A stretch of 64,000 nt of DNA from Tigriopus japonicus (lineage: Eukaryota > Arthropoda > Copepoda > Harpacticoida > Harpacticidae). Below, in pieces: positions 12,201-23,688 of this stretch. The stretch's first letter is position 1; each line of letters starts with the position of its first letter. The position numbers and the translations under genes were made by a program. The stretch lies in NCBI GenBank assembly GCA_010645155.1, contig CM021322.1:8812477-8876476 (forward strand), written 5' to 3'. The notes under the pieces are model-generated. The model saw only the letters and a list, made by a program, of their open reading frames with translations, was not told where the DNA came from and made no database searches.

Positions 12201-15200
12201 AATTATTTGGCTTGAGATCTCAAATTTCACCTGACAAAAATGAGAGACGAGAATCATGGTATCATCCTCATCCTCATCATCCGACTTGGATATTTCAATT
12301 ACAAACGATATCTCTTTCTTCTTCCTCTCGTTTCCGGACTCTTTCAAAGACTGTAACACCAGCTCTTTTGTTCTTTTTTGACGCGATCATTGTGCAGAAA
12401 CCACAAAAATGGTCGCATCTTTCGGCAATATTAGGGGTAGACACTGATTCTCTCTAAATTCAAAGAGAAATGTGCAGATAATGTGTGGACTAAAAATGCT
12501 ACCGAAGGATTGAGAGTCATGCAAAGCCAATCGGCATTTATCATCTGTGCTCCGCTGGTTCCAAAGACAAAGCTCGAAAAAATATGTTCTCACCAATGCC
12601 TTCACGCACATTCGGGGAACAACACATTTATAAGTGGCAGGGAAAATTAGGCTAAGTGAGATCATTCAAGCAAGGAATACGAAATTACCACGTGTACTTT
12701 AAAAACACCACATTTTCTCACTTCCCTTTTTCTTCGTTCCAGCCCAACGGAAATGGATCCATTGGACGAAAAGAGCCTCTCAGATGGAACTTTACCGTGG
12801 CCGGCAAGTCCATAAATTATTCCATTTGGGACTTCAGTGGTAAGTTTTTCCAACCTTGACGAAGCCAGAACTATTTTGTGTCCATTTAGAATGCCAGCTT
12901 GAGAACGGCAAACGGAGAGAGAACTTTTTAGAGCAGATCTAATTGCAAAGTTGTGATAGATGTCAAGGTGTGTGCTCGGAACATGATACTCACATGATGA
13001 TGTCGGGTTGTGTGGAGGGTCCAGATTATGATGGCAACATATTTCAACTCAACTCGACATTCGGGTATAACAACAACAGTAGTAAAGAGCCCCCCATGAC
13101 CAACTTGAGGCCACCCAACAAGCAACCAGTTGCTCAGACTGGACGTCTACCTTTTCGGTATCAGTCTCGAGCTCTTAAGAGGCTCTCCATTAGAGGCAAA
13201 TCTGTAAGGCCATGGACAATTAAATGAGACTTAATGATACCAGGTCGAAAAAGCGTTCGGGCATATTTGGGGATACCCAGTGGGGGTCGGTCGACTAATT
13301 TGTAAGAATGAGAGGCTCATTTTCCACCAAAGTCATTAACGTATTAGTTCCCTGACTGTCTTTGTCTTTCGTGAGAAGACTAAAGCCAAAACAGAGCGTA
13401 CGAACAGGTATGACTTTCTATGAGGGACTTTAATTAGCTTCTTGAATTCATTCCTCCGAGACTTTGATGACTTAAAATATCTCTTTGAGCGAATGACTCT
13501 GACACATCGAAAGATATGGCGACTACGAAATACAAAGATAGCATGCACTTTGAAAAGTGTGGGAAAACTGGATGATTTACTGAACTTCCAAAGAACCTGT
13601 TTGCACCGTTCTATTGTCTCCAAGATGTAGAAACACGTAGATAGGTAGGTCATCTCCAAATCAGTAAAAGAGGGGCCTCAAAAACTTGATTAGCATGCAG
13701 TACTATGTGGCAATAAAGGAGATTTTTCAACGCTTTCTTGAGACATTCGATTGATGTCGAAGGACCACTTGGCCAAAAAAAAACTACTCTATCTCTCTCT
13801 ATCAATGGGGAAGTGCTCGTCTTCGCAGTTCTTCGAGCCAAGTTGATACGTGTTAATGAAATTGAACCCTTTCGTAGCTTAGTAATAAGCCTTTCAATTC
13901 AATTGGCCGTAAGTGGTCATAAAAAAGCTTCTCGGAAATTTAAGAGCGAGTTCGACCTACAACTCCAAGTACATGAGTTTCCATCTTCAGTCTTAAATAG
14001 CTTCATTGGTACGACGTGATTCGACTTAAAGTGTCTTCATGTGTACAGTAGTGTAAGATCAGGAGAGATAGAATCTCGGCTTCGTTTTGAAGTGGTCTGA
14101 CAATTAATGATCACAGGGTGAGCTGAGGGGTCTGTTAATGGCTTGAAATCCTCAAATTGCCGCTCTTTCCACTCATCGTCCCCTATGAACCCAAATGTGT
14201 CATTCTGACAAGCTCAATGTAGCAGAAGGTGAAACCCGAGCAAGCATTTGATATGAAATCATTCACAGTAGTAGGTAGTTTAGGATGGATGATTCGTCTT
14301 TGTATGACCATAACATTGAGAACTCGAATCGCCCACCGCAAGAACGCTGACGAGGACGTCGTTCGTGTTCGCTTTATGTCATCATCATTCATCTTTCTCA
14401 CCTCCGAAAATCTCAATTGAGAATCATTATGAAGCTCTGACTGGGTCTGGGATGCTTCACGAGGAAGCAAAAACGCTTTAATAAAATCAAAATTAGACAC
14501 CTACGCGTGTAGGAAAAGAACTATCCACACGTGAGGCCTCTGATATTGTTCCACAATATACTGCAAAAAAGTATATCTGGTTCTTGCCCCAACCCTTGTT
14601 AAATTTGGATTCAGTGCGTCTGGACTTGATTTAAAAAACCAAGGCACTCATTATTGTAGCCAAAAAAAGTACAATTGTAAGACTTCATTGTGACGTAATT
14701 GCTCAGCAACAGATTGTTGGGGCCCCGAATTTGGTTGGCCCACCAACTGTGAATAGACTATTGGGTGGGAATTGATTCTCAAACAAAATTGCAGTCCCCT
14801 GCACGATGCTCCACTCAAAAGAAAGATTGCGCTTGCCATTTGCTACATGCTATATTTTACAGTCTAACTCGAATCCAAGCGAGTCTTTGTGTATTTCTAA
14901 GGGTGTCATCTTTTGTGAACAAGAGGATTAGGAATCTTGCTAAGGTTACAATTCCAGCTCTAATCTTGTTGATGGTAAACCACTAAAGCCCAGCTGAGTC
15001 TAAATAATAATAATGCCTGGTGAAAGAAGCCTTTTGTGTGGAGAATCCAAGGCCAAAGTCTCACTTCTTTCACCTGAAGGAAACGTGGGTGTTAGCTCGG
15101 ATCAAAGGATCGCAAAATGGAAAGTGAAACCTATGAGGCATGCAGTTACAACTGGAACGAGTCATCAATTCGGAGATGAAGAAACCGCTGAAACAACAGA

Positions 15201-17462
15201 TCTGAGAGCAAATCTCTAGGGTGACAAGAGCTATTCGAGTTTTATGTTCATGAGCTTTGAATGAATCCACTAGCCATATGTTGGAGAAGGCTTCCACACA
15301 AACATACAGAGGCTTTTGTTTCGACGAATCGTAAATTTAGTACCAATGGCTTCTTCCATGTGGTCATTAGAGAAAGAACCGATGATTCCCCCTTGTTGTG
15401 TTTGCGACATCACTTGATTATTGCATTGCATTCACCGTTCCATTCGGAATTGAACTCAGAAGATGATTTGGGATTCTAAAGCTCATTGTCCATCTACGGT
15501 ATTTTCAATCAATTGCGGCTATGCATTCATCGAACGAGAACGCTTCTTCACATTCAAGGACGCAGGGACAGTTAAGTCTTTTGAGTCACAAATTAGGCAT
15601 GCCAGGGAATCAAGGAGCATATTTATTCACGGATTAAGGAAGCTTGGTGCAAAACACACAGAATAAACTCAATTCGAGAAGCCTCTTCCAATGTTTACCT
15701 TTGAATCCTGCAAGATCACAAATGTCAGTCAGTGAGGCGAGAATTTGTAGAATATCATTGCACTCAACCGTTATATGTTGCCCTATCTTCATCTTTCAGG
15801 AACAACCCATGCCGATTTGGCTATCATCGATCCTCACAGCAAGAATGGAACGAACTTAACACGTGTGTTTCAGCAATTAGACGTGGTGCTCATATGTTAT
15901 GATATCGCTGATCCGGATACGCTTTTCTCAGCCTTGAATTGCTGGGTCCCAAAAATCAAAACATTGACGCTGTCCAAAGAGAAAATGACCAACGAAGTCC
16001 CCATCATCTTGGTGGGATGCCAATCGGATGCCAGGTGAGTCTGCTAAGCCCACTTTTAATCCCCTGCTACGACTTTTGCACATTCGTCATCGTTCAGGAT
16101 GCGATTTTCATGCCCACAGTAATTACCGCGTGTCTCTTACGGGCCAATAACTTTCTGCCAAGGAAGTCGTAACGAAACAATCCATGACTTTAATCATGAT
16201 CATGTCCAAAGAAAAAGTCCACGATTTCATTCTTGAGCCCTTGTCGTGATAGGCCAGATACCTAAATCGACATTCGGCCACCTTCGGCAATTCTCTGCCG
16301 ATCTTATCGTGGCCAAGCATCTTGTTCTCACTCTACGAGAGAAACGAAATCATCTCTCTTGCTTTGGACATGGGGGCTGGTGTTGCGAGGATGTAGCAGA
16401 TACTATTAGCTATGTATGTACGCGGGATTCAAGACACCATCCTGTATGGAGATTATTGCACTTTCGCTTTGGCACCGAGGATGGAGACGATGAAGCAATT
16501 ACATGTGCATTTTCTAGAGCATATTCTGAGATAATGGCTGATAAAAAGTGGATAAGCCTGGCTTGCTTCATTACAAGGTGTCGAGGGCAAAGTGTTTGAA
16601 TCTCAAACTAACAAGATACCTGGAAAGTAGTTTAAATCGGGACTTGTCGTCGTGTCTTTTTTCCGAAACAGTCTTCTAACCCGTGTCATCGTCTTGAAGT
16701 CCAGTTTATGTTAACTTTGTAAACTTGTCTTATTTCAGACAAGACCGAGAATCATTAGGATCAATTAATCCTCATCCCACTCTTCCGGCGAGTCGTCGGC
16801 CTCTCTCGTTTGGTCGAGATCTTCCTTCTCCAGTATCGGCAAATCAGGCCCTTAAGCTAAGTCAACAATCGGGATGTTCGCTCTACGTGGAAACAAGTGC
16901 AAAGGAGTGTTCCAGATCTGCAATTTCGGCCTTTGAAGTGGCCGCTCTAGTCACCCTTGGTCAGCTTCAACAACATCCACCACTTCTCCAATCCTCTCCA
17001 GCACCCCCAATCCCGCCTAAAGCGGTCAAGATTTCACCCCCCGTTCCGCCCAAACCCCGAAGGGCGGTCTCTCACATGGCTTTGAACAAGGAAAATATCT
17101 ACACGCCAGAACCTCTAAAGCAAAAGAGCGTAAGCAAAGTGAACATCTTCCCATCCAGTCCAAAGTTAAGCTTGAAGACATCCAAAAATCGAAGTAGTGC
17201 CAGTTTATTGAGCTTGAGTAGTCAGAGGACCCCGAAGATTCCGAGAAAGTCCGGCAAACATGAGCGCATGATCACAATCAAATGTCAGAGATTGAACTCG
17301 GCCAAAGAGTATGAGGAGGTTGAGGTCGAAGTTCCGGAGCCTGTTTATGAAACACTTCGATATCAAAACGATCCGAGCGGAGCTCGTCAAGAGATGGCAT
17401 TGAATAAAGCCAAGAGAAATACTTTCACGTCCAAAATCAGGAACATGTTCTTAAAAACTTGA
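6267..17462 (+). CDS. Atypical Rho-family GTPase, Rnd-like, with long C-terminal tail (gene 1)
   Basis: Four coding exons: 6267-6500, 12743-12839, 15800-16034 and 16739-17462, all with GT-AG introns and phases 0, 1 and 2; they sum to 1290 nt, 429 aa plus stop. ATG 6267 is the first in-frame methionine of an exon open upstream. The P-loop is GDPKVGKT (57-64), the switch II region WDFSG (107-111), the base-recognition motif VGCQSDAR (182-189) in the form seen in Rnd proteins (VGCKSDLR), and ETSAK (240-244). Pro replaces Gly12 and Thr follows WDFSG where Gln61 would be, so weak or absent GTP hydrolysis is inferred. The tail (about 265-429) has proline-rich PPIPPK and PPVPPKPRR motifs that fit SH3 ligands, Ser-rich stretches, then a module starting MITIKCQRL (366) shared with gene 3. 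It ends FLKT with no CAAX box. Rnd proteins bind effectors constitutively to regulate actin; the role here is inferred. Confidence 0.88.
6501..12742 (+). other. Intron 1 of the first Rnd-like gene
   Basis: 6242-bp intron opening GTAAGAAATG and closing TTCGTTCCAG. It holds several open frames (7798-8250, 11585-11941, 11981-12457) with no motif, no splice logic and no paralogue counterpart. I treat these as chance. No transposon with clear ends was found inside it. Confidence 0.75.
12840..15799 (+). other. Intron 2 of the first Rnd-like gene
   Basis: 2960-bp intron from GTAAGTTTTT to CATCTTTCAG, interrupting the conserved Gly codon of switch II in phase 1. I see no additional gene in it. Confidence 0.8.
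16035..16738 (+). other. Intron 3 of the first Rnd-like gene
   Basis: 704-bp intron from GTGAGTCTGC to CTTATTTCAG, splitting the Arg codon that follows the GCQSDA motif in phase 2. The paralogue at 42642 has this position uninterrupted. Confidence 0.82.
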
Positions 17463-17535
17463 AATAATTAAACTGTCAATTTTGAAGAAGGTATATTTTC
17501 CCCTGTCATTGTCTGTGATAGAATTTATGATTATC

Positions 17536-17541
17536 AATAAA
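17536..17541 (+). terminator. Poly(A) signal, gene 1
   Basis: AATAAA 74 bases after the stop codon, in an A/T-rich 3'UTR. A second AATAAA at about 17739 is an alternative. Confidence 0.6.
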
Positions 17542-17789
17542 TTGGTGTTAATGCAAATTTGCTGGTGAATTCGTTTCTAACGGACAACCTTGTTTTCCGT
17601 CAATCTCAATCTGAAATATCTATCGAAATAATGTAAATATTGGCCTCTCAGCAATTTTAACCTAAGTTACATTCAAACAAGGCAACAGTAAACTAAATTT
17701 CAAGTAAAATCCGTTTCCAATTTCCTGACAAATTCACAATAAAGCGTGTTCACTCCTCGCACTTTCATTCAGGTAGATCTTTTCTTTTC

Positions 17790-18450
17790 CCTATCCAAAT
17801 TCTTGTATTCTAAGTCCAAGGAGATCCATTCTTCGATGTGTTCCCTTGAGTATTTACCAGGAACAGACTTAAAGTTTGATCCATCCGGCATCCTCAATAA
17901 ATGATTGTCCTTGGCCTTCTTCTTCCAATCTTCCTCCGAGAAACGCCTTCCATTCCCATTTTCTTTTTTTCCGACCTTCCCAGAATCCTTTTTCCCATTT
18001 CTTTTGTTCCCTCAACAAGTTTTTTGAAACATTCAGTCGTGCAAACCAAAGTGTTTGTGTCATTTTATCCACCGTGGGTTCCAGTGTATCTTGCAGCCAA
18101 AGCTTGGCACATAAGGGAGGATCAACCCTAATTATACGTTCCACGGCAATGACTCCACGAGTTTCTTCCGAAATAAATTCGCATGTCTTGTACCTGAAGA
18201 ACGTGACTACCTCTGTCTTCCACGCGTTATTGGGAATGGTGTCCAAAAACTGGAGAATGATCGCCCTCCTGCTCAGCACCGACACCAAGGACATTGCCCT
18301 CAACCTAGCAAGGTCTCCGATGCCTTTGGAGGCAATGAATAACCTGACTCAATCTGGATCTTGGGGACAAGTCATACTTGATCAATCAACCTCGGGTTAC
18401 GTACTTTCCGTTTCGTGGAACAGCATAAACCTGTCTTTTGTTTACAACCA
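17790..18450 (-). pseudogene. Unidentified repeat-family protein, copy 1 (degenerate)
   Basis: The minus strand encodes a protein clearly homologous to the plus-strand frame at 22283. Shared features are EV.TF...K.C.(F/Y)IS, ERI.R.DP, AK.W, LWFA.LNVS and L.EQKKWE, followed after a gap by a DG..FK...GK..RE....WI motif. In this copy the final motif lies in a different frame (about 17800-17895) from the main segment (17869-18303), so at least one frameshift separates them. The first third toward 18450 is also broken. I do not recognise the family; the repeated, acidic and tryptophan-conserved character could suit a transposon structural or accessory protein. Function is unknown. Confidence 0.6.
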
Positions 18451-18500
18451 GCGTGACGAAGTTTAGGGCGACCATTTTTTCGCGTAATAGGTCATGGTTG

Positions 18501-19687
18501 TACTGATGGGGCCGATACCTGTAATGTCTCATACAGTATGAGACCAGACCAATACAATGAAAGTCTCGCTGGTCTTGATTCCGACTTGAGACTACTGATG
18601 TGTTTCGAGTTGGATTTTTGGTCGAGTTTTGCCACTTTGGATTTTAAGGTCAAAAAGATGACCCCCAACTAATCATTTCAACTAGAGACGCCATAAAATA
18701 TGGCAGCACTGCCAACTCGAAATCCATAAGTATAACTACTGATGGAACTCGAAATCGAACTAGTTCGAGTGTTGCCAAATTGGTCCCTGTTTAGATCTTT
18801 TTAAAAACGTTCAATACAACCTGCCTTAATCAACAATGATAAACTTCCGAGTAAAAAATGGCAGCACTCCCGGTTCGAAACACATCACTACTTGAGACCA
18901 GGTGAGACATGCGAAGTGTTGCCAAAATTGCTCAAATTGGGTTTTACCTTTTTTCTGTGATGTTCGATTGGTTTAAATTTGAAGGCACGATGTATCTAGA
19001 TTTATTTTTCCGTTGTTTTAAAGTTAAATAATATAAATTTCAAAGCAAGGAACAGCTCGTTTATTCCATAACTTGGCATAACATGTTGGCTTCAGAGTTT
19101 TGAAGAAAAATACCTGAAGGACCGCTGAAAGTGTGACGTGAAATCTTATTCATTAACTCAAAAACTTATGTTATATCCCCAAATTGTCGGAGAATATTTC
19201 ATTCAACAATTGCTTATGTTATTACGTTGCAACGCAAGATTTTATATAACTCATTAGTGCAACGTTATTATTTGAAAATTCCATTTGCTAAAGCCCATCA
19301 ACATTGAAATCAGGTGGCAAATCACGACATCATTTCCACATTCTAGTCAACCTGGTCGAGAAGTGTGACTAGCACATAAGATTTGAATATCAAAGGAATC
19401 ATATTGAAACAGACCATTTCGGCTAAAAAAGGTACTTGAAACGGCGTCAATAAAGGTCATGGTCTCCATGCATAATACACATACCTCAAAAGAGAGTTAG
19501 ATTTCGATTACACGCTTCAACAAAATTGTTGAACACGAATAGGTTCAATCAGTGGCGGGCACCTTTTGTAGCTGTCTTTTCGTTCGTAAGACTTGATGCC
19601 GTCTTGATGCCAGCTTCTGAGATGTATTAATTGAGACCGGCATCAGTTGGTCTCATGTATTGGAAATACCGTCTCGTCCCATCACTA
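18501..19687. mobile_element. hAT-type non-autonomous element A, host of a nested element
   Basis: The element is bounded by a perfect 8-bp target duplication CATGGTTG (18493-18500 and 19688-19695). Its ends are inverted: TACTGATGGGGCCGATACC on the left and TAGTGATGGGACGAGACGG when the right end is read in reverse; ATGAGACC is shared further in. An 8-bp TSD and a TA.TGATG terminus are typical of the hAT superfamily. Total length is 1187 bp, about 881 bp without the nested insertion at 18593-18890. No transposase is encoded, so it would depend on a relative. Confidence 0.82.
18593..18890. mobile_element. hAT-type MITE B, nested in element A
   Basis: 298-bp element with perfect 8-bp target duplication CTTGAGAC (18585-18592 and 18891-18898). 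Left end TACTGATGTGTTTCGAG, right end in reverse TAGTGATGTGTTTCGAA: two differences over 17 bases. The interior is non-coding and carries further internal inverted pieces (GGCAGCACT and AACTCGAAAT). It inserted after element A. Confidence 0.88.
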
Positions 19688-19699
19688 CATGGTTGCCAT

Positions 19700-19997
19700 T
19701 AGTGATGTGATTTGGGCGCTTGGGCAAGCTTTTTTTCGTAACATCGTACACCGGGGTCGCCAATTTACCTTCAGTGAAATGGTATTCCCTTTTGCCTACC
19801 TATCTTCATAAACCGGTTTTTCATTAAGAAGCACAGAAACGCGCCCCTGACTTTTGTAACTTTGGATCAGGGTTGCAAATTTGCCTCAAATTTGTGTTTG
19901 CTTGAGTTGGTTAGCAAAGCACAAAATCTCACTTGGGCGACCCTACCTTGCAACCTCCCATGAAAAAACTTGCCCAAGCCCAGATTTCACATCATTA
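19700..19997. mobile_element. hAT-type MITE C
   Basis: 298-bp element with target duplication GTTGCCAT (19692-19699) and GTTGCCAC (19998-20005), 7 of 8 matching. Inverted ends about 40 bp long begin TAGTGATGTGATTTGGGC on the left and TAATGATGTGAAATCTGG on the right in reverse, both continuing through GCTTGGGCAAG and a T run. No coding capacity. Its interior differs from MITE B although the length is the same. Confidence 0.85.
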
Positions 19998-20005
19998 GTT
20001 GCCAC

Positions 20006-20786
20006 ATCTTTTTGGACAAAGATTACCAAAAGCTGCAATTTAAAAAAAATTGCCCCTTTGAGCAATAGCATGGATGTTTTGAAAAGGAAATTTGATTATG
20101 TTCGAATCAAATTATTGATTTTGAAAAAAAAAAAACCACATTTTCTATTCTTCAATAATGTTTATTCATTTTTTGGGGGAGGGGGGGTGATTATTCAAAC
20201 TATGATTGAAATCCAGCTTGGCTTCAAAACTTGCCTGGACCGATTTTAATCTAAAAGAGAAAAAATTGACTCCCACTAGAAAAAAATAACGAAATCTCCA
20301 AGTTGGACATCTTGCCAGATCTTGGGCAACAATGTATTGATAACAAACACTGTAAAGTTGAATTTTCAGGAATTACCAATTTTCATTCCAAGGTATGAAT
20401 TTTAAACAATTTCAGGGGTCTTTGAATGCATTACTGCCATTGCCAATTTTTCGCAAAACTTTGGATTTTTAATTGAAAGGTTCAAAAATGCCCATGCAAA
20501 ATATCAATTTCAAATCTCATGAAGCATTTTAAAGAAAACCAATATTTTCGTCACCTAGATGACTGGCATAATTCAACCCATCCTTGAACATTCAACAGAA
20601 AAGAAGCCAATATCATGGCAGAACGAGTGCTTATGGGTTTATTTGATCCAGCTCTTGTTTAGCTCTTTTACGGCAACAGTTTAACTCATTTAGCTCCAAA
20701 ATTGGCATTTACCAATGGCCTAAGACTTTTAGCTCGGTCTCACAACTTGGTCTTGTTGGTCACACTTTTGCTCAAATTTGTGCAAA
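20006..20786. other. Spacer between hAT elements, no supported feature
   Basis: AT-rich sequence with A-runs and a short G-run (20175-20188, TGGGGGAGGGGGGGTG). A weak frame at 19881-20249 has no motif. Confidence 0.5.
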
Positions 20787-20794
20787 CTTACAGA

Positions 20795-21641
20795 CAGGGC
20801 CGCCAGGTGGCCGAATTTAAAACACAGTGGCTGCAAGAAAAAAATTCTCTCGGACACATCAAAAAATGGCCGAAAGTGGCCGAAAATAGCAAAACATTAT
20901 CATTTTTTATGACTTTTGTGAAATGGATCCTGCATAGGTCTAAAATTTTACTACATTTGTACGTGCCATGTTCTTCCTGCCAGAGCAAAGGCATTTTATA
21001 GATATACATAGACTTGAAATTGGATCCAAAAACTTGGTACTTGCAGTTGTTCAGACTTTCGGATAATGGTTATTTTTAGAATGAGAAATACCCATAGAAG
21101 AATTTTTTTTTTTTATGTTTGACGTGACTCTCCTTCTAAAGGAAGCAGCTGCTTCCATGTTAAAGATGCTTATATGCTAAATCCTCTTTTGGAAGAAACT
21201 TTTGTTTTCATTAAATTACTCAAATCGTCAATCACTGCTGAACTAGTCAAAATTGGACCAGTCAAACTCAAACATCCTAGCAATTGATAAATAAATGCTC
21301 TTAGATTTCTGAATCAGAAACATATGTCATTGTGTCTGCAAATTTCATATTAACATCGAATGTTAATTGAGAGATTGGGCCAAATGTTGAGTGAGAAAAT
21401 CAAAATTTGTGTTGTGATGATTCATAATGCAATAAATTTTTAGACCAAAAATTTCCATTTTTTGAACAAATAAAAAAACTTGGAAAAAGGGAGACAAAAT
21501 ATAAAAATTTTGACGGCTCGATTTCAGTCTTAGCCGAAAGCACCATTTTAGTGAGAAGTTACGTTTCATTTTGTGGCCGAAAAAGGGGCGAATTTCAGAG
21601 CAAAATTGGCCAAGAGGTTTCCCCTAAACCTAGCAGCCCTG
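20795..21641. mobile_element. hAT-type element D (CAGGG termini)
   Basis: 847-bp element with left end CAGGGCCGCCAGGTGG and right end in reverse CAGGGCTGCTAGGTTT (first 14 bases agree at 12). Flanks are CTTACAGA (20787-20794) and CTTAGAGA (21642-21649), 7 of 8 matching. CAGGG termini with an 8-bp TSD fit the hAT superfamily. The interior frame at 20702-21001 overlaps the left boundary and is probably chance. Confidence 0.75.
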
Positions 21642-21663
21642 CTTAGAGATGAAAGCTCATGAC

Positions 21664-22212
21664 TAGGGCCCGGAAATATTTTTTCAAAAATTTAAAATAT
21701 TTTAAAAATTTGTTTCCATTTTTCCTCCATTTTTTAAATATTTTGGCTTTTTCATGGAAAAATTAAATATTTTCTCGAGTATTTGAGGCAGAAAAAATGT
21801 TTCAGGCAAAATTGAGGAAGATAAATGAACGACCAATGCTCAATAGGGCCTACCAAAAGTAAACCAAAATACTAAATCCTCTACAAAATGGCATTTGTCC
21901 TGAAATTTGACATTCACAACCCAAATTACTGTCATACGCGAAAAAAACAGCGCCATCTATTGAGGCAAATTGACAAATTGTATTATTGAATTAATTACTT
22001 TCAAGGATGCCTCCAAAAGCGGCCAAACGCTTGAAATTCACAAAAAAACAAATTTTGAAAATCGGTGCACACAGACAAAAGTACCAAATAATGGTCTTGC
22101 CAAAAAAAATATTTCTTAAATAATCGGCTTTTTCCAAATACTTTGGCCTTTTGAAGAAAATATATATAATGGATGTTATGTCGCTTTTTTGCAAATATTT
22201 TTTCGGGCCCTA
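21664..22212. mobile_element. hAT-type element E (TAGGGCCCG termini)
   Basis: 549-bp element with perfect 8-bp target duplication CTCATGAC (21656-21663 and 22213-22220). Ends: TAGGGCCCGGAAATATTT on the left, TAGGGCCCGAAAAAATATTT on the right in reverse. Very AT-rich interior with repeated AAATATTTT, non-coding. It lies 22 bp from the end of element D. Confidence 0.85.
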
Positions 22213-22282
22213 CTCATGACGTTAGAGACGCAAACAAAAGCTCGTGCAAGCTAAGAAAATCTAGATTTACGTAGAAGTCATC

Positions 22283-22987
22283 ATGGCACGGAGGAATGTC
22301 ACGAGATTAGTAGACAAGAGCGACTTCGAATACTATCTATCTGACTTTCGGTATGGTCCAAGAGAGTCCGATAGAGCCAGAGTGTGGATAGCTACTCTCG
22401 AGCTCAGTTTACGGGCCCAATTAAACGTGGTCGCCCTGGTCGCTAGATTCAACCGCAAGACCCGCATTCTCAAGCATTTGGATGACACTCCTAATTTGCC
22501 TTAGAAATCGGAGGTGAAGACCTTCATCAAGGAAAAAACATGTCAATACATCTCTCAAGAGAAAGAGGGAATCATTTCCTTGGAACGTATTAACCGTGCT
22601 GACCCCACTGTGAGTGCGAAATGTTGGGTGGAAACTGTAAATCATCCGAGGGTCGAAAGCGTGATTGAAAATCTATGGTTTGCCCAACTAAACGTCTCGG
22701 ATGAAGTGCTGGAAGAACAAAAGAAATGGGAGATCAAGTACTGAGAAGAGGTCCAGAAGGAAGAACCAAATGGGAACGAACCAGGGTTCCAAGAAGAAGA
22801 GTAGAAGAAGAAAGCACAAGAGGCGTATATATTGAAAACGTTGGATGGAACCGAGTTCAAACCCGGCTCTGGAAAGAATACAAGGGAGGACCTTCATGAC
22901 TGGATCTGCGTGTGTGTCTTGGAGAACTTGAATTTGAAGGACTCTCATGTTGAGGCTCTCCTAAAAGAGAGCGAGATTTTAAAATGA
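22283..22987 (+). pseudogene. Unidentified repeat-family protein, copy 2 (degenerate)
   Basis: Starts with ATG at 22283 (MARRNVTRLVDKSDFEYYLS...) and runs through three in-frame stops (about 22502-22504, 22742-22744 and 22802-22804) to a last stop near 22987. The blocks between stops stay homologous to copy 1 at 17790-18450 in order, so the frame is ancestral and only recently broken. The N-terminal third is better preserved here: basic start, then WIATLELSLRAQLNVVAL. Later parts hold EERI-type, LWFAQLNVS and LEEQKKWE motifs, a lysine/glutamate-rich linker, and the DGTEFKPGSGKNTRE segment. Weak frames continuing to about 23560 may belong to the same element. No family assigned. Confidence 0.6.
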
Positions 22988-23688
22988 GCCTCCTATTGTC
23001 GAGAAAAGGATTCATCCGCAATTTTGTTCAACTAATGCCCAAGAAGTACTGAATGGGCTCTGTTGAAAAGGTTGGCTAGAATTTATGTAAACCTCATTTG
23101 TTGCCTCATCTTTGAAACAAAGGATCTTAAATGTGATCAATTACCTTAGCTAAGATGTACCTTCAAAATTTAGATGTCAAGTATGATCCAGACCTACGGT
23201 AGGAGATTGTCTTCAAGAAACTGAACTACCATAAAGAACGTTATTTCTCTCCGGTAGCATTTGATAGCGCCAAGTTCAGATACCATTTGGATCTTTTTCT
23301 TCAACGTTTGTTTCTAGATATCAAATTCTGAATGATACATCCTTGGATTTGGATAAGGTTTTGCTCACTACAGGTTCGTTGAAGCCCCAATACGAGAGAT
23401 ATATTTTTGTGGGGAGTCCAAGCAATCAATCTTTCCGGATTGAACAAAGAATTTGTTTCTTCACGTTTTTAACTTGTTTAATGGTTTTCCGAAGACTTTG
23501 TCACCTACACAGAATTCTACAATATGTCATTTCTTGGTTCAATTTTGGAATTTCGTTGTGACAGTTTGTTCAAGGATGTGTGCTTAGGTACTATACTGTT
23601 AGGTGCTATTTGCATCCTGCAATTTGTCAATTATACTTTGGCTCCGTATATGCATTTACAATAATGGAGTTTTGATTACAATTAATTA

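Noticed and set aside
11993..12457. Frame with a signal-peptide-like start inside intron 1
   Set aside because: Hydrophobic start only; the rest is compositionally random and there is no promoter or poly(A) signal.
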